From CALROG01 sp943369755 (GTDB taxonomy: Bacteria; Pseudomonadota; Gammaproteobacteria; Burkholderiales; Burkholderiaceae_C), in the NCBI GenBank assembly GCA_943369755.1, contig CALROG020000004.1:1-64000 (forward strand): a stretch of DNA of 64,000 nucleotides, written 5' to 3'. Position 1 is the first letter of the stretch; the number at the start of each line of letters is the position of its first letter. This document shows positions 50,091 to 59,209 of the stretch, piece after piece. The notes beneath the pieces were generated by a model that saw only the letters and a program-made list of their open reading frames with translations, searched no databases and was not told the origin of the DNA. Both the position numbers and the translations under genes were made by a program.

Positions 50091-50100
50091 ATGCTATAAT
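50091..50100 (+). promoter_or_regulatory. Extended -10 promoter of rplU-rpmA-obgE
   Basis: TGCTATAAT (extended -10 type TGnTATAAT, ending at 50100), with an indistinct -35 upstream. It lies about 50 bases before the rplU start, and faces the ispB promoter about 65 bases away on the other strand. Confidence 0.7.
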
Positions 50101-50150
50101 CTTGGGCTCTGGGGAAATCCGTCCGCAGAGCTTCAAATCAAGAGGTCAAC

Positions 50151-50462
50151 ATGTACGCGGTCATAAAAACCGGTGGCAAGCAGTATCGCGTTGCTTCCGG
50201 CGAAAAAATTAAAGTAGAACAGATTGCTGCGGACGTAGGCCAGGAGATTGTGATCGACCAGGTTCTTGCCGTTGGAAACGGCAGCGAGATCAAGGTTGGC
50301 ACACCCCTGGTGTCCGGCGCAACTGTGAAGGCCACTGTGGTGGCGCACGGCAAACACGACAAGGTTCGCATCTTCAAGATGCGCCGTCGCAAGCACTATC
50401 AGAAACGCCAGGGGCATCGCCAGCAGTTCACCGAACTGCAAATCGGCGTGATCGCCGGCTAA
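50151..50462 (+). CDS. rplU: 50S ribosomal protein L21
   Basis: 103 residues, the standard length. MYAVIKTGGKQYRV start, then KHDKVRIFKMRRRKHYQKRQGHRQQFTELQI, the L21 signature. ATG preceded by AGAGGTCAAC. First gene of rplU-rpmA-obgE. Confidence 0.98.
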   Translation: MYAVIKTGGKQYRVASGEKIKVEQIAADVGQEIVIDQVLAVGNGSEIKVGTPLVSGATVKATVVAHGKHDKVRIFKMRRRKHYQKRQGHRQQFTELQIGVIAG

Positions 50463-50474
50463 GGAGCACAGGTC

Positions 50475-50732
50475 ATGGCACAGAAAAAAGGCGGCGGCTC
50501 TACGCGAAACGGGCGCGATTCCAAGCCCAAGATGCTCGGTGTGAAGGCTTTTGGCGGTGAACTCATCAGCGCTGGCTCTATCATCGTGCGCCAGCGTGGC
50601 ACCAAGTTTCACCCCGGCAACAATGTCGGCGTGGGCAAGGACCACACCTTGTTCGCCCTGGTAGACGGCCATGTGTCGTTCGCCATCAAGGGCGCGCTGA
50701 GCAAGCAAACCGTCAACGTCACTCCGGCGTAA
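50475..50732 (+). CDS. rpmA: 50S ribosomal protein L27
   Basis: 85 residues, MAQKKGGGSTRNGRDS start and GSIIVRQRGTKFHPGNNVGVGKDHTLFAL signature. Twelve bases after rplU, with AAGGAG upstream. The N-terminus reaches the peptidyl-transferase centre in the ribosome. Confidence 0.98.
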   Translation: MAQKKGGGSTRNGRDSKPKMLGVKAFGGELISAGSIIVRQRGTKFHPGNNVGVGKDHTLFALVDGHVSFAIKGALSKQTVNVTPA

Positions 50733-50754
50733 GACGTCAGGCTTTCCGGCAAGA

Positions 50755-50786
50755 AAGCCCTGCGGTTCATTCGCAGGGCTTTTTTG
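50755..50786 (+). terminator. Rho-independent terminator after rpmA
   Basis: Stem AAGCCCTGCG / CGCAGGGCTT with a 7-base loop, followed by a T-run. It separates the ribosomal protein pair from obgE, 26 bases before the obgE start, and may act as a partial terminator. Confidence 0.9.
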
Positions 50787-50811
50787 TTTGGGCCCCTAAA
50801 ATCGGTCAGCC

Positions 50812-51882
50812 ATGAAATTCGTAGACGAGGCTTTTATTGACATCGCCGCTGGCGATGGCGGGAACGGCTGCGTCTCGTTCCGCCATGAAAAATACAAGGA
50901 ATTCGGTGGGCCGAACGGCGGTGACGGTGGGCGCGGCGGCCACGTTTTTGCGGTTGCGGATCCGGCGCTAAATACCTTGGTCGACTTCCGTTTTGCCCGG
51001 CGCCATGAAGCCCGGCGCGGGGAGCATGGCATGGGCTCGGACATGTTCGGTGCCGCAGGCGATGACATCACACTGAAGATGCCGGTAGGGACCATCATCA
51101 GCGACATCGAAACCGGTGACGTGCTGTTCGAGTTGTTGACCCCGGGTGAAGTCATCACCATCGCCAAAGGCGGCGATGGTGGCTTTGGCAACATGCGCTT
51201 CAAAAGCGCAATCAACCGCGCCCCGCGCCAGAAGACGCCCGGGTGGCCTGGCGAAAAGCGCAATCTCAAGCTCGAGCTCAAGATCCTGGCGGACGTGGGT
51301 CTGCTAGGCATGCCCAATGCCGGCAAATCCACATTGATTTCTGCCATTTCGAACGCGCGGCCCAAGATTGCTGATTACCCGTTCACAACCCTGCATCCCA
51401 ACCTCGGCGTGGTACGTGTGGGCCCCGAGCAAAGCTTTGTGGTGGCGGATGTGCCTGGGCTGATAGAAGGCGCGTCGGAAGGCGCGGGGCTGGGGCATCA
51501 GTTCCTGCGTCACCTTCAGCGTACGCGGCTGTTGCTGCATCTTGTGGACTTTGCACCGTTTGACGAAAGCATCGACCCTGTTGCGCAGGCAAAAGCCATC
51601 GTCGGGGAACTCAAAAAGTACGACGAAGCGTTGTACAAGAAGCCGCGTTGGCTGGTGCTCAACAAGCTAGACATGGTCCCCGGCGATGAACGCGAGGCGC
51701 GCGTGAAGGACTTCATCAAGCGCTTCCGGTACAAAGGCCCCGTGTTTGAAATCTCTGCACTCACGCGTGAAGGTTGCGAGTCGCTGATCAAAGCCATCTA
51801 CCAGCACATCAAGGCGCAGCAGGTTGCCGAGCAGGCCCCGGTGGATGTGGACCCGCGCTTCACCGGTGAAGCGGCCCCATGA
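50812..51882 (+). CDS. obgE: Obg-family GTPase ObgE/CgtA
   Basis: Essential GTPase in 50S ribosome assembly and stress control. 356 residues: glycine-rich Obg fold (MKFVDEAFIDIAAGDGGNGCVSFRHEKY, GGDGGRGGHVF), then the G domain with GMPNAGKSTL, DYPFTTLHPNLGVV, DVPGLIEGASEGAGLGHQFLRH and NKLD, and ISALTREG. The G1-G5 motifs are intact. Its 3' end overlaps proB by four bases (ATGA). Confidence 0.97.
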   Translation: MKFVDEAFIDIAAGDGGNGCVSFRHEKYKEFGGPNGGDGGRGGHVFAVADPALNTLVDFRFARRHEARRGEHGMGSDMFGAAGDDITLKMPVGTIISDIETGDVLFELLTPGEVITIAKGGDGGFGNMRFKSAINRAPRQKTPGWPGEKRNLKLELKILADVGLLGMPNAGKSTLISAISNARPKIADYPFTTLHPNLGVVRVGPEQSFVVADVPGLIEGASEGAGLGHQFLRHLQRTRLLLHLVDFAPFDESIDPVAQAKAIVGELKKYDEALYKKPRWLVLNKLDMVPGDEREARVKDFIKRFRYKGPVFEISALTREGCESLIKAIYQHIKAQQVAEQAPVDVDPRFTGEAAP

Positions 51883-53015
51883 GCCTGAATGTCGCCTCCA
51901 CTGTCTTGCGTGACGCGCGGCGGATCGTCGTCAAGGTCGGGTCCAGCCTGGTGACCAACGATGGCCGCGGCCTGGATGAACAAGCCATTGGCGAATGGTG
52001 TCGTCAACTTGCAGTGCTGGCCGCGCAGGGGCGTGAAGTGGTGATGGTGTCCAGTGGCGCCATTGCCGAGGGCATGAAGCGCCTGGGCTGGGCCAGCCGT
52101 CCACAGCAAATCAATGAGTTGCAGGCTGCTGCGGCCGTGGGGCAAATGGGGTTGGCGCAGATGTACGAGACCAAGCTGCGCGAAAACGGCATGGGCTCTG
52201 CGCAGGTGCTGCTGACGCACGCTGACCTGGCAGACCGGGAGCGCTACCTGAATGCGCGTTCGACGCTGCTGACGCTGCTGCGCCTGAAAGTAGTGCCCGT
52301 CATTAACGAAAACGATACTGTCGTCAACGACGAGATCAAGTTCGGCGACAACGACACGCTCGGCGCATTGGTCGCCAATTTGGTGGAAGCCGACGCGCTG
52401 GTGATTTTGACCGACCAGAAGGGCTTGTACAGCGCCGACCCGCGCAAGGACGCCGCCGCTACTTTTGTTCACGAAGCCAAGGCGGGCGATCCGGCGCTGG
52501 AAGCCATGGCGGGCGGTGCTGGGTCAAGCCTGGGGCGCGGCGGAATGATCACCAAGATTCTTGCCGCCAAGCGTGCCGCTGGCTCGGGGGCATCCACGGT
52601 CATTGCGTGGGGCCGTGAACCCGATGCCTTGCTTCGACTGGCGGCTGGCGAGACCATCGGTACGCTACTGGTTGCGCAGACCCAGAAAACCCAGGCGCGC
52701 AAGCAGTGGATGGCTGATCACTTGCAGCTGCGTGGGGCTGTGAGCGTCGATGACGGCGCGGTGGTCAAGGTTCGGGACGAGGGCAAGAGCCTGTTGCCAG
52801 TTGGCATGACGGGCCTGGAGGGTGAGTTTTCGCGTGGCGATGTGATCGCGGTCCGCAGCGCGTCGGGCCTCGAGATCGCGCGTGGTCTGGCCAACTATTC
52901 CAGCGCCGAAGCCCGTCTGATTTGCGGCCGGCCTTCAAGCGAGTTCGAGAAGCTTTTAGGGTATGCAGCTGAGCCCGAGATGGTTCATCGCGACAACCTG
53001 GTGGTTGCGCGCTGA
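51879..53015 (+). CDS. proB: Glutamate 5-kinase
   Basis: First step of proline synthesis. 378 residues: amino-acid kinase domain (RRIVVKVGSSLVTN, VSSGAIAEGMKRLG, NENDTVVNDEIKFGDNDTLGALVANL, GGAGSSLGRGGMITKI) and a C-terminal PUA domain (about 285-375, RGAVSVDDGAVV to IARGLANYSS). Overlaps obgE. Ends in a region whose hairpin overlaps both this stop and that of the convergent CNP1-like gene. Confidence 0.97.
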   Translation: MSLNVASTVLRDARRIVVKVGSSLVTNDGRGLDEQAIGEWCRQLAVLAAQGREVVMVSSGAIAEGMKRLGWASRPQQINELQAAAAVGQMGLAQMYETKLRENGMGSAQVLLTHADLADRERYLNARSTLLTLLRLKVVPVINENDTVVNDEIKFGDNDTLGALVANLVEADALVILTDQKGLYSADPRKDAAATFVHEAKAGDPALEAMAGGAGSSLGRGGMITKILAAKRAAGSGASTVIAWGREPDALLRLAAGETIGTLLVAQTQKTQARKQWMADHLQLRGAVSVDDGAVVKVRDEGKSLLPVGMTGLEGEFSRGDVIAVRSASGLEIARGLANYSSAEARLICGRPSSEFEKLLGYAAEPEMVHRDNLVVAR

Positions 53016-53034
53016 CCTGCGCGGTCAGCGAATT
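53010..53034. terminator. Hairpin between convergent proB and CNP1-like genes
   Basis: Stem CGCTGACC / GGTCAGCG with a TGCGC loop, followed by AATTTT on the plus strand. It covers both stop codons; a possible weak bidirectional terminator. Confidence 0.5.
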
Positions 53035-53537
53035 TTCTCGAAATTCTGGTTTTTTAAATCACGTACCACGTCCTGCACGGACTGCGGTGGCGCTTTGTCC
53101 GTGCAGCCGCCCTGGCGCGCGAACATCAGGGTGTGGCGTGACAATTGACCGCTCCAGATGGACTTCCATTCGCTGCTCTGTGCGCGGACCCAACCGCCGC
53201 CGGGGTTGAAGCGGGCGTAGGTTCGCATCTCGCCGGTGCCGCAGCGCAGCCCTTCGTACATTGCATTGACGGCACCTGTTCCGCTTTGCGCTACGACGAC
53301 ATAGCGGATCACACCATCGCTGCCAATTTTGATTGTGGCGGGGTCGACACCGAATTTCAGTGTCACACCGGTGCCGACTTCAAAGGGCACCAGCCGCGTC
53401 AGCTCGAACGCTGGCGGAGGCGGCGTGTCGAGTTCTTTCCAGTCGGGGTCGGGCGGTGCGAGCTGGGCGTTGGCTGCACAGGCCAGCGTGGCCAGCAGGC
53501 AAGCCAACCAACAGGTCAAGCCATTACGAAGAGACAT
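53025..53537 (-). CDS. CNP1-like secreted protein
   Basis: 170 residues with a signal peptide (GLTCWLACLLATLACAANA, about 5-25) and then LAPPDPDWKELDTPPPPAF. The Trp- and Cys-bearing GLRCGTGEMRTYARF region agrees with the CNP1-like family as I remember it, first noted in Neisseria, of unknown function. ATG 53537 overlaps the rppH 3' end by 14 bases on the same strand, so the two are coupled. Confidence 0.85.
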   Translation of the reverse strand: MSLRNGLTCWLACLLATLACAANAQLAPPDPDWKELDTPPPPAFELTRLVPFEVGTGVTLKFGVDPATIKIGSDGVIRYVVVAQSGTGAVNAMYEGLRCGTGEMRTYARFNPGGGWVRAQSSEWKSIWSGQLSRHTLMFARQGGCTDKAPPQSVQDVVRDLKNQNFEKIR

Positions 53538-54180
53538 GTGTTTTGTCCTGAGTGTCAGCGTCCATTCCGGTCTGCGGGTCGGGATCAAAGGTGGCCCCCG
53601 GCGGCAGCTCAAAACTGGCTCCGGGCATCGCGGGCTCGACGTCTGTGTCCGAAGGGTCGTACTCACGCGAGCGAATGCCCCCTCTAAGGTAGCGGTTGCG
53701 ATGGTCATGGCGTGGCAGGTAGCGCGCCAACTCTGTCAGCGCCATTTCATAGACGCCGCGCTTGAATTCCACCACGACGTCCAGCGGCACCCAGTAGTCG
53801 TTCCAGCGCCAGGCGTCAAATTCCGGATGCGTCGTGGCACGCAGGTTCAAGTCCCAGTCGTGCCCTACAAGTTGCAGCAGAAACCAGATCTGCTTTTGCC
53901 CCTTGTAGTGCCCTCGCGCATCGCGGCGTATATATCGGTCCGGCACCTCATAGCGCAACCAGTCGCGGGTTCGGGCAAGCACGCGCACATGCTCCGGCAG
54001 GAGGCCCACTTCCTCGTGCAGTTCACGGTACATGGCTTGCTCCGGATTTTCGCCCCGGTCAATGCCGCCTTGCGGAAACTGCCAGCTGTGGGTACGTATG
54101 CGCTTGCCCCAGAACACCTGGTTTTTCTGGTTGAGCAGGATGATGCCGACGTTCGGCCGAAAGCCGTCCCGGTCAAGCAT
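53524..54180 (-). CDS. rppH: RNA pyrophosphohydrolase RppH
   Basis: Removes pyrophosphate from mRNA 5' ends and so starts RNA decay. 218 residues; Nudix box GGIDRGENPEQAMYRELHEEVGL (38-60) and the RppH N-terminus LDRDGFRPNVGIILLN. It has a tail of about 60 residues beyond the 160-residue core (from about 155, RSREYDPSDTDVEPAMPG), low in complexity and proline-rich; such tails occur in betaproteobacteria. The family start MLDRDGF (ATG 54180) is preferred to TTG 54186. Divergent from proS. Confidence 0.93.
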   Translation of the reverse strand: MLDRDGFRPNVGIILLNQKNQVFWGKRIRTHSWQFPQGGIDRGENPEQAMYRELHEEVGLLPEHVRVLARTRDWLRYEVPDRYIRRDARGHYKGQKQIWFLLQLVGHDWDLNLRATTHPEFDAWRWNDYWVPLDVVVEFKRGVYEMALTELARYLPRHDHRNRYLRGGIRSREYDPSDTDVEPAMPGASFELPPGATFDPDPQTGMDADTQDKTHVSS

Positions 54181-54270
54181 AATCAAACCCCAATTTTTAA
54201 ACTAAGTTCATTATGCACGCCGGTGCCCGGCGGGCAAGAGGCTTGGTAACTACGGACTTACTCCCGCCTG

Positions 54271-56016
54271 ATGAAAGCATCCCAGTTCTTCATTTCCACG
54301 CTTAAGGAAGCCCCGGCCGACGCCGAGGTGGTGAGCCACCAGCTCATGATGCGTGCCGGCATGATCAAGAAGCTGGGTGCCGGCATCTACAGTTACATGC
54401 CCATGGGTCTAAGGGTGATACGCAAGGTCGAGGCGATCGTGCGCGAGGAGATGAACCGCGCGGGCGCAGTGGAGTTGTTGATGCCGGTGGTGCAGCCCGC
54501 AGAGTTCTGGCAGGAAACCGGGCGCTGGAGCAAGATGGGCCCCGAGCTGATGCGGGTGAAAGACCGGCATGACCGCGACTTCATCATCCAGCCGACCAGC
54601 GAAGAGGTGGTGACCGACATCGCGCGCCAGGAACTGCGCAGTTACAAGCAACTTCCGAAGAATCTGTACCACATCCAGACCAAGTTCCGGGATGAGCGCC
54701 GACCGCGTTTTGGCGTGATGCGCAGCCGCGAATTCATCATGAAGGATGCCTACAGTTTTGACCGCGACCAAGCCGCTGCCAAGACCAGCTACCAGGTGAT
54801 GGCGCAGGCCTACCGGGCGATTTTTGACCGCTTTGGGCTGCGCTACAGAGCCGTTGCGGCTGACAGCGGTGCCATCGGAGGCGACTTGTCCGAAGAGTTC
54901 CAGGTGATCGCCGCCACCGGTGAAGACGCCATTGTTTACTGCCCCACCAGCGACTACGCCGCCAACATGGAAAAGGCCGAGGCCCTGGCACCCCAGAACC
55001 AGCGGTTGGCAGCGGCCCACCCGATGGCAAAAACACCAACACCTGGCAAAAGCACCTGCGCGGATGTTGCCACGCTGCTGGGCGTGCCGCTGCAAAGCAC
55101 GGTCAAGTCCCTGGTGCTTGCCACCGATGAGCTGGACGACAAGGGCGAGATCGTCAAGTCACAAATCTGGCTGTTGCTGGTGCGTGGTGATCACGACATG
55201 AACGAGATCAAGGCGGCCAAGGTGCCGGGCCTTGGCAATGGATTTCGCTTTGCTTCGGTGGCCGAAATTGAGGACCACTTTGGCACCAAGCCGGGCTACC
55301 TGGGACCGATTGGCCTGAAGAAGGGCGTGAAAATTGTGGCGGACCGCGAGGTGGCCGTGATGGCCGACTGGATTTGCGGTGCCAATGAAACGGATTTCCA
55401 CTTCACCGGTGTCAACTGGGGCCGTGATCTGCCTGAGCCCGACGCCGTGGCCGACTTGCGCAACATCCTTGAGGGCGACGCCTCACCTGACGGCAGGGGT
55501 GTGCTGGCGATTGAGCGCGGCATTGAGGTCGGCCATGTGTTTTATCTCGGCACCAAATACAGCAAGGCCATGAACGCCACGTTTCTGGACGAGAACGGCA
55601 AGCCGCAGTTTATGGAAATGGGTTGCTACGGCATTGGCATCACCCGCCTGCCTGCGGCGGCCATCGAGCAGAACCACGACGAGCGCGGCATCATCTGGCC
55701 GGACGCAATTGCGCCATTCACGGTGGTGATTTGCCCCATCGGCATGGACCGCAGTGCCGATGTCAAGGCCGCTGCGGAAAAGCTGCACCAGGAATTGCTT
55801 GGCGCTGGCGTGGACGTGCTGCTGGACGACCGGGGCGAGCGCCCGGGCGCCATGTTTGCCGACTGGGAACTGATTGGCGTGCCGCATCGCGTGACCATCG
55901 GCGAGCGGGGTCTCAAGGAGGGCCATGTGGAGTACCAGCACCGCCGTGATGCTGCGCCGACCAAGGTGCCAGCCAGCGAAATGCTTGGGTTGATCAAGGC
56001 CCGGCTGCTGGCGTGA
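54271..56016 (+). CDS. proS: Prolyl-tRNA synthetase
   Basis: Charges tRNA-Pro with proline. 581 residues, the bacterial type with an editing (INS) domain: MKASQFFISTLKEAPADAEVVSHQLMMRAGMIKKLGAGIYSYMPMG, class II motif 2 FRDERRPRFGVMRSREFIMKDAYSF, the INS editing domain (about 230-400) and GCYGIGITRLPAAAIEQNHDERGIIWP (motif 3). C-terminal anticodon-binding domain intact. The proS-rppH pair on opposite strands is common in Burkholderiales. Ends GTGA, overlapping the next gene. Confidence 0.97.
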   Translation: MKASQFFISTLKEAPADAEVVSHQLMMRAGMIKKLGAGIYSYMPMGLRVIRKVEAIVREEMNRAGAVELLMPVVQPAEFWQETGRWSKMGPELMRVKDRHDRDFIIQPTSEEVVTDIARQELRSYKQLPKNLYHIQTKFRDERRPRFGVMRSREFIMKDAYSFDRDQAAAKTSYQVMAQAYRAIFDRFGLRYRAVAADSGAIGGDLSEEFQVIAATGEDAIVYCPTSDYAANMEKAEALAPQNQRLAAAHPMAKTPTPGKSTCADVATLLGVPLQSTVKSLVLATDELDDKGEIVKSQIWLLLVRGDHDMNEIKAAKVPGLGNGFRFASVAEIEDHFGTKPGYLGPIGLKKGVKIVADREVAVMADWICGANETDFHFTGVNWGRDLPEPDAVADLRNILEGDASPDGRGVLAIERGIEVGHVFYLGTKYSKAMNATFLDENGKPQFMEMGCYGIGITRLPAAAIEQNHDERGIIWPDAIAPFTVVICPIGMDRSADVKAAAEKLHQELLGAGVDVLLDDRGERPGAMFADWELIGVPHRVTIGERGLKEGHVEYQHRRDAAPTKVPASEMLGLIKARLLA

Positions 56017-56630
56017 TCTCGCGTCGCCACTGCCTGGCGGGCGTGCCTGCGGCGGCAGGATGGCTCCTGTTGCCCCAGAACGCGATGGCGGGCGCGCAAT
56101 TGGAAGAGCCGCTGGTGGATTCGGTGCGCAGCGCACTGGGTTCGGCCATTGCCAACAGCGCACCGCCGGTTCCCGAGTTTGACGACACCGAATCGCGGCT
56201 CGCCTACCTGCGCTGGCTGGGTGCCATGAGTACGCGGCTTGCGAAGCGCAAGCCCGACTGGCAGGTACGCAAGGAATTCCTGCAAACTGTCTGGTATGAG
56301 AGCCGTCGCGCCGGCCTGGGCACGGCACTGGTGCTGGGCTTGATTCAGGTGGAAAGCGGTTTTCGCAAGTACGCGGTGTCCAGCGCCGGGGCCCGCGGTT
56401 ACATGCAGGTCATGCCGTTCTGGACCCGTGTGATCGGTGACGGCGACGCTGGCAAACTCTTTCACATGCAGACCAACCTGCGCTTTGGCTGCGTAATCCT
56501 GCGCCACTACCTTGATCGTGAGCGCGGTGACCTGTTCATGACGCTAGGCCGCTACAACGGCAGCCGGGGCAAGGCACCGTACCCCAACGCCGTGCTGGGC
56601 GCGCAGAGGGCCTGGGAGTTCAGGGATTGA
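56013..56630 (+). CDS. Lytic transglycosylase (SLT domain)
   Basis: 205 residues. GTG start overlaps the proS stop. The N-terminal ISRRHCLAGVPAAAGWLLLP is a signal sequence with a twin-arginine look. The SLT domain has the catalytic Glu114 in GLIQVESGFRKYAVSSAGARGYMQVMP and LRFGCVILRHYLDRERGDLFMTLGRYNGS. It cleaves murein glycan strands in the periplasm. Ends 11 bases inside the convergent CorC-like gene. Confidence 0.93.
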   Translation: MISRRHCLAGVPAAAGWLLLPQNAMAGAQLEEPLVDSVRSALGSAIANSAPPVPEFDDTESRLAYLRWLGAMSTRLAKRKPDWQVRKEFLQTVWYESRRAGLGTALVLGLIQVESGFRKYAVSSAGARGYMQVMPFWTRVIGDGDAGKLFHMQTNLRFGCVILRHYLDRERGDLFMTLGRYNGSRGKAPYPNAVLGAQRAWEFRD

Positions 56631-57915
56631 GCGGCGTGCGCATCACCATCACCTGGTCGATCCGGTAGCTGTCCACGTCGAGCACCTCAAAGGTGTAGCC
56701 GCCCCAGGTGACTTTGTCGGTACGGCGCGGCACGCGCCGCAACATCACCATCAAAAAGCCCGCCAGCGTTTCGTATTCGTCGCCATGGGGCAAGGCGTCA
56801 AGGTCCAGCGCGCGCAATACGTCCGTGATAGGCGTCACGCCGTCAATCAGCCACGAGTTTTCGTCCCGTTTGACGATCTGCTCCTCGTCGGGCGGCGACA
56901 CCAGCTCGCCCATCACCGTGCTCATGACATCGTTGAGTGTGACCACTCCCACGACCAGGCTGTATTCGTTGACGATCACCGCGAAGTCCTCATGGGCGAG
57001 CCGGAACTGTTCCAGCACCTCGGCCAGCGTTAGCCGGTCCGGCACGATCAGCGCCTTGTGCAACAGGTTTTCGTCGTCCAGTTTGATGGGCTGGTTGTTC
57101 AGGACACGCTGGAACAGGTCCTTGGCGTCCACATAACCGACGATATGGTCAATAACACCGTCACACACCGGGTAGGTGGAAAACGGCTGGGCTGCAATTC
57201 GCGCGCGCACCACCGCGTCCGGGTCGTCGCGGCGAAACCAGGCGACGCGCTCGCGCTGCGTCATGGCGCTGCCTACCGTGCGGGTGTCCAGCTCGAACAC
57301 ATTTTCAATCACCCTCTGCTCACGTCGTTGCAGCACGCCTGCCAGCGCACCGGCCTCGGCCAATGCCAGGATGTCGGCGGAAGTTACCTTGTCGTCGAGC
57401 TGCGCAGGCAGTCCGAAAAGACGAAACAGACCATCCGTACTCTTGCCAAACAGCCAAACGACAGGTTTGAGCAGCTTGGTCAAGGTATTCATTGAACTGA
57501 CCAGGCGCATGGCGAGCTGCTCTGGGCTGTTCATGCCAATCCGCTTGGGGAACAAGTCGGCAAACACCAGAAACAGCGAGATCGTCAACAGGAATGAAGC
57601 CACGAATGCGGCTGTCTGCGCGTTGGGCGGCGCGAGCCAAAGTCCGAAGACTTTCGCGAACCATGGGCTCCAGGCACCTTCGCCAACAATTCCGCCAAGT
57701 ATTGCGACGGCGTTAAGCCCGATCTGTACGACGGTGAAATAGGGCCCTGGGTCTTCCTGCACCCGCAGTACTTTTTCCGCGCGCAAGTCGCCGCCGTCGG
57801 CCAGCTGGCGTAGCCGCAAACGGCGGGACGCAGCGAGCGAAATTTCGGCCAGCGAAAAGTAGGCGCTGGCGGCAATCAGCAGCGCGATCAGCAACAGGCT
57901 TTGGGCCAGGGTCAA
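56620..57915 (-). CDS. HlyC/CorC-family protein (DUF21, CBS pair, CorC_HlyC domain)
   Basis: 431 residues. N-terminal DUF21 membrane domain with about four hydrophobic segments (LLLIALLIAASAYFSLAEISLAASRRLRLRQL to LTISLFLVFADLFPKRIG), a CBS pair (about 205-330, VMTQRERVAWF-like SAMTQRERVAWFRRDD and VIVNEYSLVVGVVTLNDVMSTVMGEL) and a C-terminal CorC_HlyC domain (about 345-425, WLIDGVTPITDVLRALD). Family members influence magnesium/cobalt handling; role here unknown. The TTG start at 57915 has AGG upstream. Confidence 0.9.
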   Translation of the reverse strand: MTLAQSLLLIALLIAASAYFSLAEISLAASRRLRLRQLADGGDLRAEKVLRVQEDPGPYFTVVQIGLNAVAILGGIVGEGAWSPWFAKVFGLWLAPPNAQTAAFVASFLLTISLFLVFADLFPKRIGMNSPEQLAMRLVSSMNTLTKLLKPVVWLFGKSTDGLFRLFGLPAQLDDKVTSADILALAEAGALAGVLQRREQRVIENVFELDTRTVGSAMTQRERVAWFRRDDPDAVVRARIAAQPFSTYPVCDGVIDHIVGYVDAKDLFQRVLNNQPIKLDDENLLHKALIVPDRLTLAEVLEQFRLAHEDFAVIVNEYSLVVGVVTLNDVMSTVMGELVSPPDEEQIVKRDENSWLIDGVTPITDVLRALDLDALPHGDEYETLAGFLMVMLRRVPRRTDKVTWGGYTFEVLDVDSYRIDQVMVMRTPLNP

Positions 57916-57961
57916 GGGGGGCTACCTGTCGAAAAGGGTTTGCTGACCCGCCGTAACGTAC

Positions 57962-58288
57962 TCAGGCGGGCTTGCCGCCCAGCACCTGCTGCAGTTCACC
58001 GTTCTCGTACATCTCCATCATGATGTCGGAGCCGCCGATGAATTCGCCCTTGACGTAGAGCTGCGGAATAGTGGGCCAGTTGCTGTATTCCTTGATGCCG
58101 TGACGGATCTCTTCATCTTCGAGTACGTTGACCGTTTGCAGGCCTTTGGTGTCGACACCACAGGCCTTGAGTATCTGGATCGCCCGGCCCGAGAAGCCGC
58201 ACATCGGGAAGCTGGCGTTGCCTTTCATGAACAGCACGATGTCGTTGCTCTTGACCAGGCTGTCGATGCGTTGTTGGGTATCGCTCAT
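57962..58288 (-). CDS. grxD: Monothiol glutaredoxin GrxD
   Basis: Iron-sulfur cluster carrier. 108 residues, single thioredoxin-like fold with the CGFS active site (Cys30), KGNASFPMC, TIPQLYVKGEFIGG and EMYENGELQ. The ATG at 58288 has AGGAAA eight bases upstream and gives the family N-terminus MSDTQQRID; the open frame continues upstream to 58372 and runs on from prmC, but that part is not conserved. Follows prmC on the same strand. Confidence 0.96.
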   Translation of the reverse strand: MSDTQQRIDSLVKSNDIVLFMKGNASFPMCGFSGRAIQILKACGVDTKGLQTVNVLEDEEIRHGIKEYSNWPTIPQLYVKGEFIGGSDIMMEMYENGELQQVLGGKPA

Positions 58289-58372
58289 GGGTGAATTTCC
58301 TCGCAATATAGGGGCTTGATCTTTCGGTTGACTCAGCACCAGTCGGGTTTGGCCCGGCCAGTTGGTGGTCAA

Positions 58373-59209
58373 TTATCCGTGTTCGGGCCACTGCCCACCG
58401 CAACAGCGCTCAATGCCCGCCAGGTCTGCGCGGCTGCTTACCCGTGCAAAGCCCTGGGCGACCAGCAGCGTGCGCACCGCCAGGGCCTGGTCGTGTCCGT
58501 GCTCCAGCAGCAGCCAGCCGCCGGGCACCAGTCGTGCCGGTGCCTGGGCCACGATAAGGCGAATATCGTCCAACCCATCTGCCCCGGAAGCCAGGGCCTG
58601 CAGGGGCTCGTGCCGCAAGGCCAGCAGGTGCGGGTCGGCGGCGGCGATATAGGGCGGGTTGGCGACGATGAGCTGGTACTGCGCCGCCTCGCCTTCAAGC
58701 CAGTGACCCAGGCGCAAATGCACCGCCAGGCCAAGCCGCTGCGCATTGGCCCTTGCCACGGCCAGGGCGTCGGCGCTGGCGTCTACAGCGCAGACCTGCC
58801 AGGTGGGCCGCTGCGATTTGAGCGCCAGTGCAATCGCCCCGCTGCCGGTGCCCAGGTCGATCACATTGGCGGCGGCTTCGCCCGCCAAGGCCTGTAGCGC
58901 CCATTCGACCAGCGTTTCCGTGTCGGGCCGGGGGTCGAGCACCCGGGCGTCCACCTGCAACTGCAAACCGAAGAATTCGCGCTGGCCGGTCAGATAGGCC
59001 ACCGGTTCGCCGTCGGCGCGGCGGGCGCACAGGGTGTTGAAGCGCTGCAGCGCGGGCGGGGGCACGGCATCGGCGTCGTGCGCGATCAGCCAGGCCCGGT
59101 CGGCGGGGGCGCGGCCCAACGCGTGCAGCAGCAGCATCTGGGCGTCCAGCCGCGCCAGGCCTTGCAGGGCCGCAAACTGCAGCATTTGGGAGACCGACTT
59201 GCTATGCAT
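58373..59209 (-). CDS. prmC: Peptide chain release factor glutamine methyltransferase
   Basis: Methylates the Gln of the GGQ motif in RF1 and RF2. 278 residues: N-terminal helical domain, then NVIDLGTGSGAIALALK (SAM site), VDASADAL and NPPYIAAADPHL (NPPY active site, about 184). It follows prfA, its substrate gene, on the same strand. The ATG used lies inside dispersed element copy F; an internal ATG (MLQFAALQGL, 24 bases on) is the likely ancestral start. Confidence 0.95.
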   Translation of the reverse strand: MHSKSVSQMLQFAALQGLARLDAQMLLLHALGRAPADRAWLIAHDADAVPPPALQRFNTLCARRADGEPVAYLTGQREFFGLQLQVDARVLDPRPDTETLVEWALQALAGEAAANVIDLGTGSGAIALALKSQRPTWQVCAVDASADALAVARANAQRLGLAVHLRLGHWLEGEAAQYQLIVANPPYIAAADPHLLALRHEPLQALASGADGLDDIRLIVAQAPARLVPGGWLLLEHGHDQALAVRTLLVAQGFARVSSRADLAGIERCCGGQWPEHG

